NCBI RefSeq assembly: GCF_000233455.1
Contig: NZ_JH376420.1
Location: 1,004,535-1,068,534 of the forward strand
Origin: [Clostridium] citroniae WAL-17108
Lineage (GTDB): Bacteria; Bacillota; Clostridia; Lachnospirales; Lachnospiraceae
Reading direction: 5' to 3'
DNA: 64,000 nt
Within the stretch, counting starts at the first letter, position 1. The number at the start of each line of letters is the position of its first letter. This document shows, one piece after another, positions 7,549-16,172 of the stretch. The notes under the pieces are model-generated. The model searched no databases, had not been told where the DNA came from, and saw nothing but the letters and a program-made list of their open reading frames with translations. Position numbers and translations under genes: made by a program.

Positions 7549-8382
7549 TTAAAATCCGTTCCATATTTTCTGATCATGATATCGGAAACATTCTGCATCT
7601 TGGCACTCCTTCGGCATCAAATCCTCGATCCGTTTGCGTGATCGGGAAATATAAAGCTTGCTCCGTATCTGCGTGTTTGGCTGCTCACACTCTAACATAC
7701 GGTCAAATTCAACCAGTTCGCAGTACTGATCTGTATGATTATTCCGCAGATATTCAAAAAAGTAATTCCGATGAAATGGGCAAAATGTACATGCGCTGGC
7801 CCTTGTTTCCAGCCCCCACACATCTCGTATGTATGCATAGTTGTCTTTACGTTCCAACCCCATCTCGACCAGCGGAAAATAATTCACAAACATCTTGTGC
7901 GGATTTTCTTTGCAGCGCTGTTTCTCCTCGGCAGAAAATCCAATGTGCATCTCATGGGCTTTTAGATCCTCCGGCCTTGTTCTCTGTCCCTTTCGGTATC
8001 CCAGCAGATTCCATCGTACATACTTCTGGATCAGACCAATCTTATAATCCATTGTGCAGTTACGCATCATTTTGCCCTTTTTTCCGTCCAGATCCAATGT
8101 CCAGAATGGGATAGACACGACACGCCTGTTACCGAAATCCCGCAAATAATCTTGATATAATGGTGACGTTAGAACCTCAAATCTTATTCCGGCATCCTCA
8201 CAGGCAGTCTGTACAAACCTTACCTGATCTATAACCCAAGGTGGCTCTTTTCCAAGATCGCAAAAGACCACTAGATCATAAACTGGTACAATCGGGTACC
8301 TCCCGGGATGCCGTACATTTTCGCAAGCCATTAGGGCCAATGCAGTACTTTGCATTCCCGCTCCACAACTTAATATTTTCAT
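7549..8382 (-). CDS. PAPS-reductase-like PP-loop nucleotide hydrolase
   Basis: 277 residues. The N-terminal SCGAGMQSTALALM is a modified PP-loop (SGGxxST type) for ATP binding. A later CTFCPFHRNYFF pair of cysteines and conserved MRNCTMDYKIG recall phage members of the adenine-nucleotide alpha-hydrolase/PAPS reductase superfamily. Such proteins occur in phage genomes and in DNA phosphorothioation (DndC-like) or tRNA-modifying systems; the substrate here is unknown. A tRNA-like gene lies immediately downstream, but no link is proven. The ribosome-binding site is weak. Confidence 0.75.
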   Translation of the reverse strand: MKILSCGAGMQSTALALMACENVRHPGRYPIVPVYDLVVFCDLGKEPPWVIDQVRFVQTACEDAGIRFEVLTSPLYQDYLRDFGNRRVVSIPFWTLDLDGKKGKMMRNCTMDYKIGLIQKYVRWNLLGYRKGQRTRPEDLKAHEMHIGFSAEEKQRCKENPHKMFVNYFPLVEMGLERKDNYAYIRDVWGLETRASACTFCPFHRNYFFEYLRNNHTDQYCELVEFDRMLECEQPNTQIRSKLYISRSRKRIEDLMPKECQDAECFRYHDQKIWNGF

Positions 8383-8447
8383 GTCTCAAAAGGTTCCGTG
8401 TACACTTTCCCGGCCGGGGAACGGCTCCTTTCTTAGTCCTCAAAATA

Positions 8448-8657
8448 TCAGTTTTGTTGTGTAACCTTATCCTTTTTTGCGTATTCTATACAAAATTTCA
8501 ACAGCGCTTCTTGCTCATCTTTTCTTAATATTTCTTCCAATTCAAGTGCATTATCAGAAATAAAAAATAATAACCGTCTTGCCTTGAAAGCTTCCGAATA
8601 ACTACATTTATGCGCTTTTTGTATGTCTGAAATCTTGTATATATTAGTATCCTTCAT
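8448..8657 (-). CDS. Hypothetical protein (69 aa)
   Basis: The start at 8657 is chosen for GGAGG eight bases upstream; five extra residues upstream have no site. KISDIQKAHKCSYSEAFKARR has a helix-turn-helix look, so a DNA-binding role is possible but unproven. Confidence 0.55.
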   Translation of the reverse strand: MKDTNIYKISDIQKAHKCSYSEAFKARRLLFFISDNALELEEILRKDEQEALLKFCIEYAKKDKVTQQN

Positions 8658-8675
8658 ACTAAGTTCCTCCAAATT

Positions 8676-8840
8676 TTAATTCTTCTGCTCACGAATTAAC
8701 CGTTCGCACTCTTCTGTTGATAATTTACAAATACATCCCTGACAACTTTTCCTTGTCACTGCACATCTATAAGCTTCGTCATATTCGTTCCCGTTACGAA
8801 ATGGAATAACTACAACATAAGGACAGTTATAAAAATCCAT
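8676..8840 (-). CDS. Small cysteine-rich protein (54 aa)
   Basis: GGAGAAAACT precedes the ATG at 8840. CAVTRKSCQGCICKLSTEEC clusters five cysteines, typical of a small zinc-binding phage protein. Function unknown. Confidence 0.55.
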   Translation of the reverse strand: MDFYNCPYVVVIPFRNGNEYDEAYRCAVTRKSCQGCICKLSTEECERLIREQKN

Positions 8841-8867
8841 AGTTTTCTCCTTTTAAAAATAGCGATT

Positions 8868-9059
8868 CTATTTCCTTTCACAAGACAAATACCCTTCAAG
8901 CCACTTATAACAATCCGATGACCTTTTAGTACATAACCAGCCAGCTTCATCAAAATCTGCAAGCATTTCTCGAACGGATTTCATCCCTTTCGCCTGTTCT
9001 TCATCACTACATATCTCTATTAACTTATCAATAGCATCCATCATTTCATCTGTTACCAT
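8868..9059 (-). CDS. Hypothetical protein (63 aa)
   Basis: AAGGAGG precedes the ATG. Helical, acidic, with three cysteines. No family recognised. Confidence 0.55.
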   Translation of the reverse strand: MVTDEMMDAIDKLIEICSDEEQAKGMKSVREMLADFDEAGWLCTKRSSDCYKWLEGYLSCERK

Positions 9060-9132
9060 TGTTAGTTTCCTCCTTATCGAATCCTGATTTTATCTCTTGA
9101 TTCAACTTATTTTATGGTGATCCCTGTATTCT

Positions 9133-9285
9133 TTACACATCTGACGATCCCAAACACTCTTCTATAAGGTTCCATATTGTCATACTCATTTCTTCATCGT
9201 CCTCAATACTGTGTCCTACATATTCTTCTATCCGTTGCTTTTCATTAAGACTGAACGTCATCAATACATTTAAAATTTCTTTCAA
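9133..9285 (-). CDS. Small hypothetical protein (50 aa), TTG start
   Basis: TAGGAGAAGCG precedes a TTG at 9285. Acidic helical sequence (KEILNVLMTFSLNEKQRIEE and onward). TTG starts with good sites recur in this genome. Function unknown. Confidence 0.45.
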   Translation of the reverse strand: MKEILNVLMTFSLNEKQRIEEYVGHSIEDDEEMSMTIWNLIEECLGSSDV

Positions 9286-9317
9286 CGCTTCTCCTACTAA
9301 ACTACAATATTACATAA

Positions 9318-9353
9318 TAAAAAACCACTAACTCCATATTTAAGTTAGCGGTT
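9318..9353 (-). terminator. Rho-independent terminator
   Basis: On the minus strand AACCGCTAACT pairs with AGTTAGTGGTT (one mismatch) and is followed by TTTTTT. It ends the GNAT transcript. Confidence 0.8.
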
Positions 9354-9428
9354 CCCTATTTACATATTATTAAAACTGGATTTTGTACGACAGCATATCA
9401 CCGTAACGATTATTACAACCGGAAATTA

Positions 9429-9956
9429 TCAATCTATATCAATCCAATATCTTTGCTCTGTTTTCCCTTGATTTTGAATCTCATTTTCCAAGATTCCACC
9501 ATTGTTTTGAATGGATTTTGCTGAGCCGATATTATCCTTGTCGCATACCATTAGAACCTTATGAATTCCAAGTATTTTGCATTCTTCTAATGCTAATGCA
9601 ATCATTTTTGTGGCATATCCTTTTCTTCTTTCCGATGGTCGAATTCCATCACCGATATGACCCCCAAATTGTAGTAAATAATCATTTAAATAGTGGCGAA
9701 TATTCACAGCACCAACAATAATATTTCTTTCGTTATCCAAACAAAAAAATGTTGAATCTGGAACCATTCCTTCTCCAGCTTTCTTACAATCTAGATTTGA
9801 AATGTAGGATGTAAAATTGTGGTAGTCATTTCTGAAAATTGCCCAAGGAGAATGATTGGCAGATGCATGGTTATTATTATAATCAATCCATTCTTCCAGC
9901 ATATTTACTATTAAATTTTCATACTGAGCACTTGCCTTTACTAATCTTAACGCCAT
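9429..9956 (-). CDS. GNAT-family N-acetyltransferase
   Basis: 175 residues. The GNAT acetyl-CoA loop is visible as IRPSERRKGYATKMIALAL near residues 104-122, followed by the beta-5/alpha-4 region (VLMVCDKDNIGSAKSIQNNGG). The fold transfers an acetyl group to an amine; the substrate cannot be read from sequence. The gene is a single transcription unit with its own promoter (10009-10036) and terminator (9318-9353). That suggests independently expressed cargo rather than an early operon gene. Confidence 0.88.
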   Translation of the reverse strand: MALRLVKASAQYENLIVNMLEEWIDYNNNHASANHSPWAIFRNDYHNFTSYISNLDCKKAGEGMVPDSTFFCLDNERNIIVGAVNIRHYLNDYLLQFGGHIGDGIRPSERRKGYATKMIALALEECKILGIHKVLMVCDKDNIGSAKSIQNNGGILENEIQNQGKTEQRYWIDID

Positions 9957-10008
9957 AATTTATCATCCTCCACAAATACCATTTTCTATTTACAATATAC
10001 ACCCGAAT

Positions 10009-10036
10009 ATACTAACTATCAATATAAACTTGTCAA
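10009..10036 (-). promoter_or_regulatory. Sigma-70-type promoter of the GNAT gene
   Basis: Minus-strand TTGACA (10031-10036), 16-base spacer, TAGTAT (10009-10014), about 50 bases before the gene. Confidence 0.6.
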
Positions 10037-10131
10037 GGTTCATTTACACTTTCAATATCGATTTTGTAAACTTAATTGTCCCATATATGCAACTATCTCT
10101 GGGACAACCATCTCTATCAATCTTAACCGTC

Positions 10132-10662
10132 TCACTCTGCCCCCTTAAATGGCTCCGGTAAAGGCATCCAGGCTAACACTTCGTCTATTGGGTAGAAGAT
10201 ATGATTCAAATCTCCTAAGGCCGAAAATGCTGATGTCATCTCATATTCGCATTCCTGGTCTGCATATTCCCACTCTTTTTCATCGATATATCTCGCCTCA
10301 CATGTCTCCAACCATTCGGGATGCGTGCATTGATCTCTATGTCTGGGATCTGCAATCCATTTATGATGCATAATCGTAACGAGAACCCTAACCTCTTTTT
10401 GTGGCAGCCGCTCCATCACCGAAATCCACCGTTGTTTCCACTGCTCCTCCTGAAACGCTGCCAAACAGTGCGCGGTCCGGGGTTTTTCAAAGTTATTCAG
10501 TTCCTCAATCTGATCGGTACCCTCATACTCCATCAGCTTCCAGAGGGCACCGTACAGCTTCTCGGATACCTCCTGAGTGATTGTCTGCCCAACATGTAGC
10601 TGCTCCCATTTCACGCCTCGCAGACTCCAGTTGCCTTGATCGTCTTTCTGCGTTAGTCTCAT
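10132..10662 (-). CDS. DUF551-containing phage protein
   Basis: 176 residues. Residues 78-170 carry the DUF551 pattern: WISVMERLPQKEVRVLVTI, an internal tryptophan-rich stretch, and the closing VLAWMPLPEPF. DUF551 is common in phage early regions with no known function. GGAAGGAG precedes the ATG. Confidence 0.85.
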   Translation of the reverse strand: MRLTQKDDQGNWSLRGVKWEQLHVGQTITQEVSEKLYGALWKLMEYEGTDQIEELNNFEKPRTAHCLAAFQEEQWKQRWISVMERLPQKEVRVLVTIMHHKWIADPRHRDQCTHPEWLETCEARYIDEKEWEYADQECEYEMTSAFSALGDLNHIFYPIDEVLAWMPLPEPFKGAE

Positions 10663-10773
10663 TCTGCTCCTTCCTCTACTAAATCTTTGCTTTCTGATGT
10701 ATACTCCAATACTCCCTGGGTAGGCATCCCCACAATTCCATTACAGCTATCCTTTACTTTGTAAGCTATATTT

Positions 10774-11343
10774 TCAAAATAATTTCATTACCGCCCTTAT
10801 TTTTTTTGATACATATCTCCTATGTAAGAAGCATAAATGTTTCCATGTGTCAATATTAAATCGGATTCTCATTTGATATAAAAATATCTCAGAAATCTTT
10901 TCCATGAAATCCCGCGGAAGGATATCCTGCTTAATACTATTACAGACCCTGCAGGTTGCTTGCAAGTTATCTAAATCATTAGTTCCGCCCTTTGATAAGG
11001 GAATAATATGATCGACTGTAAATTCATCAACCCCCATGAATCTCCCACATAAAACGCAGCGACCTTTTGATTTTGCATAAATGACTTTTCTTTCAGCTGG
11101 CTCGAATCGCCTTCTTTTTGACATCGTTCTTATATCCATCGCAGCATCTTCATTCAATGACATGATATAGAAATTTTTTAATTTTCTGGTTGCTTTATTC
11201 AGCACGGCCCTTGCTTCTTCAGAACTTGAAAACTGTTGTGCCTTTCGCTTACTGCTTGTCTTATTAATTTTCCCCCCAGTACTATAGGACATATACTGCG
11301 TGCCATTTGTGATCACATAATTCAAGAATCTACCTTTCTTCAT
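10774..11343 (-). CDS. HNH endonuclease
   Basis: 189 residues from the ATG at 11343 (AGGGG plus AAAGGA upstream; the ATG 33 bases earlier has no site). The C-terminal half has CVLCG, then FTVDHIIPLSKGGTNDLDN, then CRVCNS: the two CxxC pairs and the DH/N residues of the HNH beta-beta-alpha metal fold. The basic N-terminal half probably binds DNA. It may be a free-standing homing nuclease or an endonuclease of the phage replication region. There is no adjacent terminase gene, so a packaging role is unlikely. Confidence 0.9.
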   Translation of the reverse strand: MKKGRFLNYVITNGTQYMSYSTGGKINKTSSKRKAQQFSSSEEARAVLNKATRKLKNFYIMSLNEDAAMDIRTMSKRRRFEPAERKVIYAKSKGRCVLCGRFMGVDEFTVDHIIPLSKGGTNDLDNLQATCRVCNSIKQDILPRDFMEKISEIFLYQMRIRFNIDTWKHLCFLHRRYVSKKIRAVMKLF

Positions 11344-11468
11344 TCCTTTCCCCTGGCTATGAAGCCAAGTCTTCATTCACATCATCAATATCATGACATT
11401 GATTCCACAGCGTCAGACTAGCATGATCTGTCTGTACACCCTCGGTTTTACCACCCACTCTATTTCCT

Positions 11469-12095
11469 CTAGTGTTTCTTAAACCAGACCGACTGCCCGG
11501 GTTTCAAACTCCAGCAAGAGTTCTCTGTTGTCACGCATTTGCCGCAGTAGCCAGTGCATTCAATCGCATCATCAGGTATCTCACATTCTGAATCGTTCAG
11601 TCGGACCCAGGAAGTGGGGAGATTATGCGGATTCTCACATCTCCATCTCCCCCAATTACTAAAGACCAAAATCAAATTTGACGGTTTCCTTCGCCTGTCC
11701 AAATACTCATTGACCAATTCATATTTCTTAGTGAAACAAAGGAATCTGGTAAACCTATGTTTCCGTGCCAATTTGCACATCAACTCTAAATACTGCTGAT
11801 CAGGTATATCACCGCTTGAATGCCATCTGAAATACTTGTACGGGACCATGGTTAATACCGAATCAATCACATTGAAATACCCCTGCGGATTATCTTGGTA
11901 GGCCATTAAGTTTTTTCTTAAACTTTCCTTCACACGATCAAATGCAAAATTCCCTCGTAAAGCGTAGCATTTACGATTACAGGGAGCATCCCTCCTACAG
12001 GTCTCACCCACAGGAAGATTAACACTTGCAATGCTGGCTCCCAATTTTGAGATTCCCGTGGATATTCTCGGATAAACAAGTTTATCACTTTTCAT
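11469..12095 (-). CDS. GP88-like phage protein
   Basis: 208 residues. An early cluster CRRDAPCNRKCYALRG and later WHSSGDIPDQQYLELM, FTKKY and CTGYCGKC match what I remember of the gene product 88 family (mycobacteriophage gp88). The regularly spaced cysteines suggest a bound metal or Fe-S cluster. The family has no established function. Confidence 0.75.
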   Translation of the reverse strand: MKSDKLVYPRISTGISKLGASIASVNLPVGETCRRDAPCNRKCYALRGNFAFDRVKESLRKNLMAYQDNPQGYFNVIDSVLTMVPYKYFRWHSSGDIPDQQYLELMCKLARKHRFTRFLCFTKKYELVNEYLDRRRKPSNLILVFSNWGRWRCENPHNLPTSWVRLNDSECEIPDDAIECTGYCGKCVTTENSCWSLKPGQSVWFKKH

Positions 12096-12115
12096 GCTTA
12101 ACCTCCCCGGTATAA

Positions 12116-13147
12116 TTAAAAGATTTCATAGTCATATACATCATTAAAACAAATATTTCCGTTTTCTAAAAAAAACTTTCCCCAGGCGCTCTCGGCCGAA
12201 GATGAATTAACGCAATACTCAGATTCACATCCTCCGTCATTAACATAAACCAGTAAATAAACAACTTTTTCTTTTTTAGATCCTTTTCTATAGGAATATG
12301 TATCCATATCATCAAACCAGTCTTCTACACCGCATTTATATCCACCTCCATATGATCGTTCGTAATCATGCCAAACACCATAGGATCTTTCTATGTATTC
12401 ATACTGTTTGCTTTCAACAAGAAGAAGCCGCTTGACCACCTCTATCGTATTCAGCATTTCTTCGACTACCACTTCTTCTTTTACTGTATGTGCATAATAA
12501 TATCCACAGCTCAAATTAACAGCAGCTATGCCACATTGGGGAGCTATAATGCTAATATCAGAAAAGGTACCATAGCACTCCTTAAATCCCGTTTCTTTTA
12601 TGATGAATTCTGTAAACTCCGGATTATCGCACTCATAGAATACCGCATCATTTGCGTGTGCCCGGTCAAGTTCAATCAAATAATGCAGCGAGTTTAACTC
12701 ATATAAGAGATCTGTATCACAAAATTTCCCACTTCCAACTCCACCGATTTCTTCGTCCTCGCAGAAAAGAACGGAGCATTTATACTCTTCCACGATTTTT
12801 AGAATTATATAGATACCACACCTGTCATCGCCCCCTATTCCTTGGGGTGAACTAATAATATGTTGCCCCTCAATAATTTGTTCATAGAAATTATACACTG
12901 TCGATTTATGCACAGTATCCATATGGGCGGTAAGAAGAACAGGAATTGTCCCCTTTGCGTATATGAACCCATCACCGACTGCGATATCCGTATAACCAGC
13001 AGCAATCAATGCTCTCGGAAGAAACTCTTTAAGTTGCACCTGTGTCATTTTACAAAGTTTTATAAAATCTGGCACTATGGAAAAATTTATCCCAATGCCA
13101 TTTTCGTTTTTGTATAGTTTTCCTTTTGTTTTCCCACTTTTGCTCAT
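12116..13147 (-). CDS. M20-type zinc peptidase-like protein
   Basis: 343 residues. The metal-binding landmarks of dinuclear M20/M28-type aminopeptidases appear in order: AHMDTVHK, GIGGDDRCG, CEDEEIGGVGS, ELDRAH, and a final YYYAHTVKEE. These enzymes hydrolyse peptides in the cytoplasm. The last 80 residues (beta-rich, from about 265) lie outside the catalytic fold and may be a phage-specific tail. A peptidase inside a phage early block next to a cysteine-rich protein is unusual; the substrate is unknown. Confidence 0.82.
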   Translation of the reverse strand: MSKSGKTKGKLYKNENGIGINFSIVPDFIKLCKMTQVQLKEFLPRALIAAGYTDIAVGDGFIYAKGTIPVLLTAHMDTVHKSTVYNFYEQIIEGQHIISSPQGIGGDDRCGIYIILKIVEEYKCSVLFCEDEEIGGVGSGKFCDTDLLYELNSLHYLIELDRAHANDAVFYECDNPEFTEFIIKETGFKECYGTFSDISIIAPQCGIAAVNLSCGYYYAHTVKEEVVVEEMLNTIEVVKRLLLVESKQYEYIERSYGVWHDYERSYGGGYKCGVEDWFDDMDTYSYRKGSKKEKVVYLLVYVNDGGCESEYCVNSSSAESAWGKFFLENGNICFNDVYDYEIF

Positions 13148-13160
13148 GCTATTTCCTTCC

Positions 13161-15323
13161 TCAGGCAGCAGGGCTATTTATTCCCGCTTCATCTTCGTTT
13201 TCTTCAAGAATATCATCCACACAATCATCGCAACAATCATGGTCACTATTCCAGGCGGAGTCATGTACTAAAGATTCGCAATGCTCACAATGATGAACTT
13301 CATTCTGTGGATACCACTCTCCGCTCTCTACCATGCGGTACCCATCAAGATAAGCGCAACTCGAATTACAGTAACTCCGACCGTCCTCTGTCTCGACTGA
13401 ATCACCATATATATAATAAAAGGCACCGCAGGAATCACATTCACGAAATTCCGGCTCATCTAGTGCGTTGTCACATACGTTTCCATATCCAACTATGTGA
13501 TTGCCACTGCCAATTTCCCACTCACTATGATAACTACAATAGAAGCAACAATTTTCGCAGTACCACTCGCCATCAATATAATGCATATCATCGGTATTAT
13601 TTTCCTCTTCACATTCACAGCAGATTTCTCTGGCAAAACACTGATCACACTCAATTGTTTTTTCTTCCATATGTTCTCTTCCACAGCGGGGACAGATTGG
13701 GGCATGTCCAACGCTTATTCTTTTGATATTTACCCCTCCGTCAGCGTTTTTAAGGTAACTGACATTGCAATCTTTAAAATACAAGTAGTCCGTATAGTGC
13801 ACCCCATAAGTATCTATTACGTTATTACATTCCGAGGGTCCTTTCTTGTTTACCCAAATGTTTGGTCGATTCATACAGTCAGATATGACTTTTTGAACTA
13901 TTTCACGTACTTCTTGATAGAAAGAGTTTTCTCCATCTGTCGCTTGCGGATAAATACGTCCCTGCACAATCTTATCTTCACCCAAATGGAACATATTCCT
14001 GTTGATTTTGGGCTCTAATTCTAATTGATCTCCCGTATAAGAACTATCGACCGTGTAGAATACCATACTTGTACCATCAAGCATATATGATAGTGTCCCA
14101 CCTGAATAGCAGCCCTCATAAGCATGTTCCATACCGCGCTTGTTCTCCTTATCAATAGTATGGCAACTAGCCCAACTATTCCCAAAAGACATAGTAAAAT
14201 AATCTATTGGGTGGCAGCTAAGTATTGTATGTCTTGTGATTTTAAGTGGATTTATTGCGTCTGAATATTGCGCGAACCTTCTCTGATATTCCGGATCCTT
14301 GTCGATACCAATAAAGTGGCAAAATTTATTTACAATTCTTGATGTTTTTTGTCCTGCAACAGCCTTCAATGTGGGGGATATTGCATTTATAACATCGGCC
14401 ATAAACACATCTATAAACTGATCTTTATAGTTCATTAATTGTAGAGAAAAATCTCTTACTTTGCTCAATAAACCTAAAGATTCTGATGTATATAACTCAC
14501 TGGGGCAACCAGACCAGCCACATAAATGCGCCCGATTGGCTTCTTCAAATTTATTGACTTTTTCTGTAAAGAAACTATGATTTTTAACACACTCAAGGTA
14601 GTAGTCCTTCAGATATAGCCCTCCATGAGCTCTTATAGTATTGTAGGCGCTAATAATTTTATACATTCGATCTCTGATATCAACGGACTCTTGATAGCTA
14701 TGGCAACCAATCATGTATTTCTTTCTAATATTCTGAGACCATCTGCGGATGTACCCACTAAAGTCTTCTAATATTTTACTGTCGCATATTCTATTATAAT
14801 CCTCGTCAAAGGCTATTTGATATTTCCCATTGTAATTAGGATGCCTCGATATCAAAAGAATTAGATCTCCTTTTTTTTCTGCCCATTCATCCAATATTTT
14901 ATTGCATCCACTAATAGTTGGATGATACTCGTATTCATTGAGAAGTGCCATCATCTCCTCGAGCAGCTCATCCCTCCGTTCCTCAGTCAATACAAATTTT
15001 TCTCCTGCAACAATCTCCTTCATATATGCATGATCGCCGCAGGGGAGAGGTACATTCTTTGACAAATCATCATATCCCGGCACTTTCTCCGCATTGGGGT
15101 AAATACTGAAAAACTCCTCCTCTGATATTGGATGAATCCTGCGAATATCGACCGTATCTATGTAACCAAGATTTTTGCCAAATCGACTAGCTATAATCTC
15201 AACGGATACCTGTCCATCACAATCTACCTCTTCATCAATCAACCTCAAAAGTGTTCCATGGTCTGATCTAAGACTGCATTCATCTCCTCTATATAAATTT
15301 CCTACAGCATATTTTTCATACAT
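13161..15323 (-). CDS. Large cysteine-rich protein with multiple zinc-ribbon/treble-clef repeats
   Basis: 720 residues from the ATG at 15323 (AGGTGG upstream; a GTG 12 bases earlier is inside that site). Residues about 380-540 contain a conserved-looking block (SFGNSWASCHTIDKENKRGM, then SYMLDGTSMVFY). The C-terminal 180 residues hold repeated CxxC pairs (CPRCGREH, CDQCF, CENCCFYC, CDSCGAFYY, CEHCES, CDDCVDD), predicting several zinc-binding modules, then an acidic tail. I recognise it only as a type seen in gut clostridial phages. No function is assigned. Confidence 0.72.
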   Translation of the reverse strand: MYEKYAVGNLYRGDECSLRSDHGTLLRLIDEEVDCDGQVSVEIIASRFGKNLGYIDTVDIRRIHPISEEEFFSIYPNAEKVPGYDDLSKNVPLPCGDHAYMKEIVAGEKFVLTEERRDELLEEMMALLNEYEYHPTISGCNKILDEWAEKKGDLILLISRHPNYNGKYQIAFDEDYNRICDSKILEDFSGYIRRWSQNIRKKYMIGCHSYQESVDIRDRMYKIISAYNTIRAHGGLYLKDYYLECVKNHSFFTEKVNKFEEANRAHLCGWSGCPSELYTSESLGLLSKVRDFSLQLMNYKDQFIDVFMADVINAISPTLKAVAGQKTSRIVNKFCHFIGIDKDPEYQRRFAQYSDAINPLKITRHTILSCHPIDYFTMSFGNSWASCHTIDKENKRGMEHAYEGCYSGGTLSYMLDGTSMVFYTVDSSYTGDQLELEPKINRNMFHLGEDKIVQGRIYPQATDGENSFYQEVREIVQKVISDCMNRPNIWVNKKGPSECNNVIDTYGVHYTDYLYFKDCNVSYLKNADGGVNIKRISVGHAPICPRCGREHMEEKTIECDQCFAREICCECEEENNTDDMHYIDGEWYCENCCFYCSYHSEWEIGSGNHIVGYGNVCDNALDEPEFRECDSCGAFYYIYGDSVETEDGRSYCNSSCAYLDGYRMVESGEWYPQNEVHHCEHCESLVHDSAWNSDHDCCDDCVDDILEENEDEAGINSPAA

Positions 15324-15360
15324 AATTTTTTCCACCTTTCGTCAATACATCCAATGAGCT

Positions 15361-15639
15361 CTAATTTAGTTCCATTACATCTATAACCACATTTTTGTTG
15401 ATTTCAAAATCAGCAAATTTAACAACAACTCTTGTGCCGTCAGGTAACTCTGGCGGGTCACTGATTTCTACAGCCTCTCCATTATCCAGGACAATGATTG
15501 AGCCCCAATCATAAGCAGTTCCGCATTCAATGCTGAGGCTCAAAATAGGCTCGGCAGCAAAAGTTTTCGTAGTCAAAGTCCCAATTTGGGCAACAAAAAC
15601 CACACCCAACGCCAAAAACCTTAGGATCTTATTTGCCAT
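15361..15639 (-). CDS. Small secreted protein
   Basis: 92 residues with AAGGAG upstream. The N-terminus is a signal peptide (basic start, ILRFLALGVVFVAQIG, then TKTFAAEP with an AxA-like cleavage site). The mature 62 residues are beta-rich with one cysteine. Probably exported to the cell surface; function unknown. Confidence 0.65.
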   Translation of the reverse strand: MANKILRFLALGVVFVAQIGTLTTKTFAAEPILSLSIECGTAYDWGSIIVLDNGEAVEISDPPELPDGTRVVVKFADFEINKNVVIDVMELN

Positions 15640-15716
15640 ATTCAGTTATCTCCTTTTGAAAAAGTTGTGACGATTGTCACGAATAATTAGATATGTTAAT
15701 TTCCAGATAATCCAAC

Positions 15717-15854
15717 CTATTGGTATGATGACATCAGATGCTTTGAGCCTAAAGCCCTATTCATTGGATTCCAATATTTGTCCACATCCCTCTGCCCCCT
15801 TCCATTCAATGTTTTGGTAAATACCTTTTTTCCAATCACAATATCTCCCCGCAT
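15717..15854 (-). CDS. Small hypothetical protein (45 aa)
   Basis: AAGGTG precedes the ATG at 15854, overlapping the end of the broken gene upstream. It encodes MRGDIVIGKKVFTKTLNGRG and onward. No family recognised. The stretch 15640-15716 holds nothing I can call. Confidence 0.35.
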   Translation of the reverse strand: MRGDIVIGKKVFTKTLNGRGQRDVDKYWNPMNRALGSKHLMSSYQ

Positions 15855-15858
15855 ACTT

Positions 15859-16097
15859 TTATTTCACCTTGATCCCTGTAATTTCTTCAAAAATTTTCAC
15901 ATCAAAATTAGGGATCTCTTTAATGATATTTTTCTGTTGGCCAGATAAACTATTCCACCATAACTGACTACGGTCTTTTTCATTAAGTTCTTTCTGATAA
16001 CCTCCTAGACCTCTCTATACCTGGTCCGTTTCATATCAATAAAATTTGTGGGAGTTGTCACATAGAAACCATGTGTTTCAGATTTGAAAATAGACAT
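15859..16097 (-). pseudogene. Frameshifted small phage gene
   Basis: An ATG at 16097 opens 30 codons (MSIFKSETHGFYVTTPTNF, then IDMKRTRYREV) and stops at 16005. The reading resumes one base back as GYQKELNEKDRSQLWWNSLS, then IIKEIPNFDVKIFEEITGI to a stop at 15859. The second part matches the C-terminal pattern (PNFD, F-x-ITGI) of a common phage protein. The break is at an AGAGAGG run and reads as a -1 shift. It is either a damaged gene or a sequencing indel. Confidence 0.6.
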
Positions 16098-16110
16098 ATA
16101 TCTCATGTCT
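16092..16110. promoter_or_regulatory. Operator-like palindrome at a transcription start
   Basis: AGACAT (16092-16097) and ATGTCT (16105-16110) form a 6-bp dyad with a 7-base centre. It sits at the expected start site of the promoter at 16116-16144 and overlaps the start codon of the small gene. Confidence 0.4.
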
Positions 16111-16115
16111 TTTTA

Positions 16116-16144
16116 GTTATATCACTTTTAAAGTTATATGTCAA
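16116..16144 (-). promoter_or_regulatory. Strong sigma-70-type promoter
   Basis: Minus-strand TTGACA (16139-16144), 17-base spacer, TATAAC (16116-16121). It drives the frameshifted gene and the secreted-protein gene. Confidence 0.75.
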
Positions 16145-16172
16145 TGTTTTTTCCAAACATTCGTTCTCCTTT

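Noticed and set aside
7437..8114. 225-codon rightward frame
   Set aside because: Antisense shadow of the PAPS-reductase-like gene and the tRNA-like gene.
13307..13726. 139-codon rightward His/Arg/Asn-rich frame
   Set aside because: Antisense of the zinc-ribbon array of the 720-residue protein.
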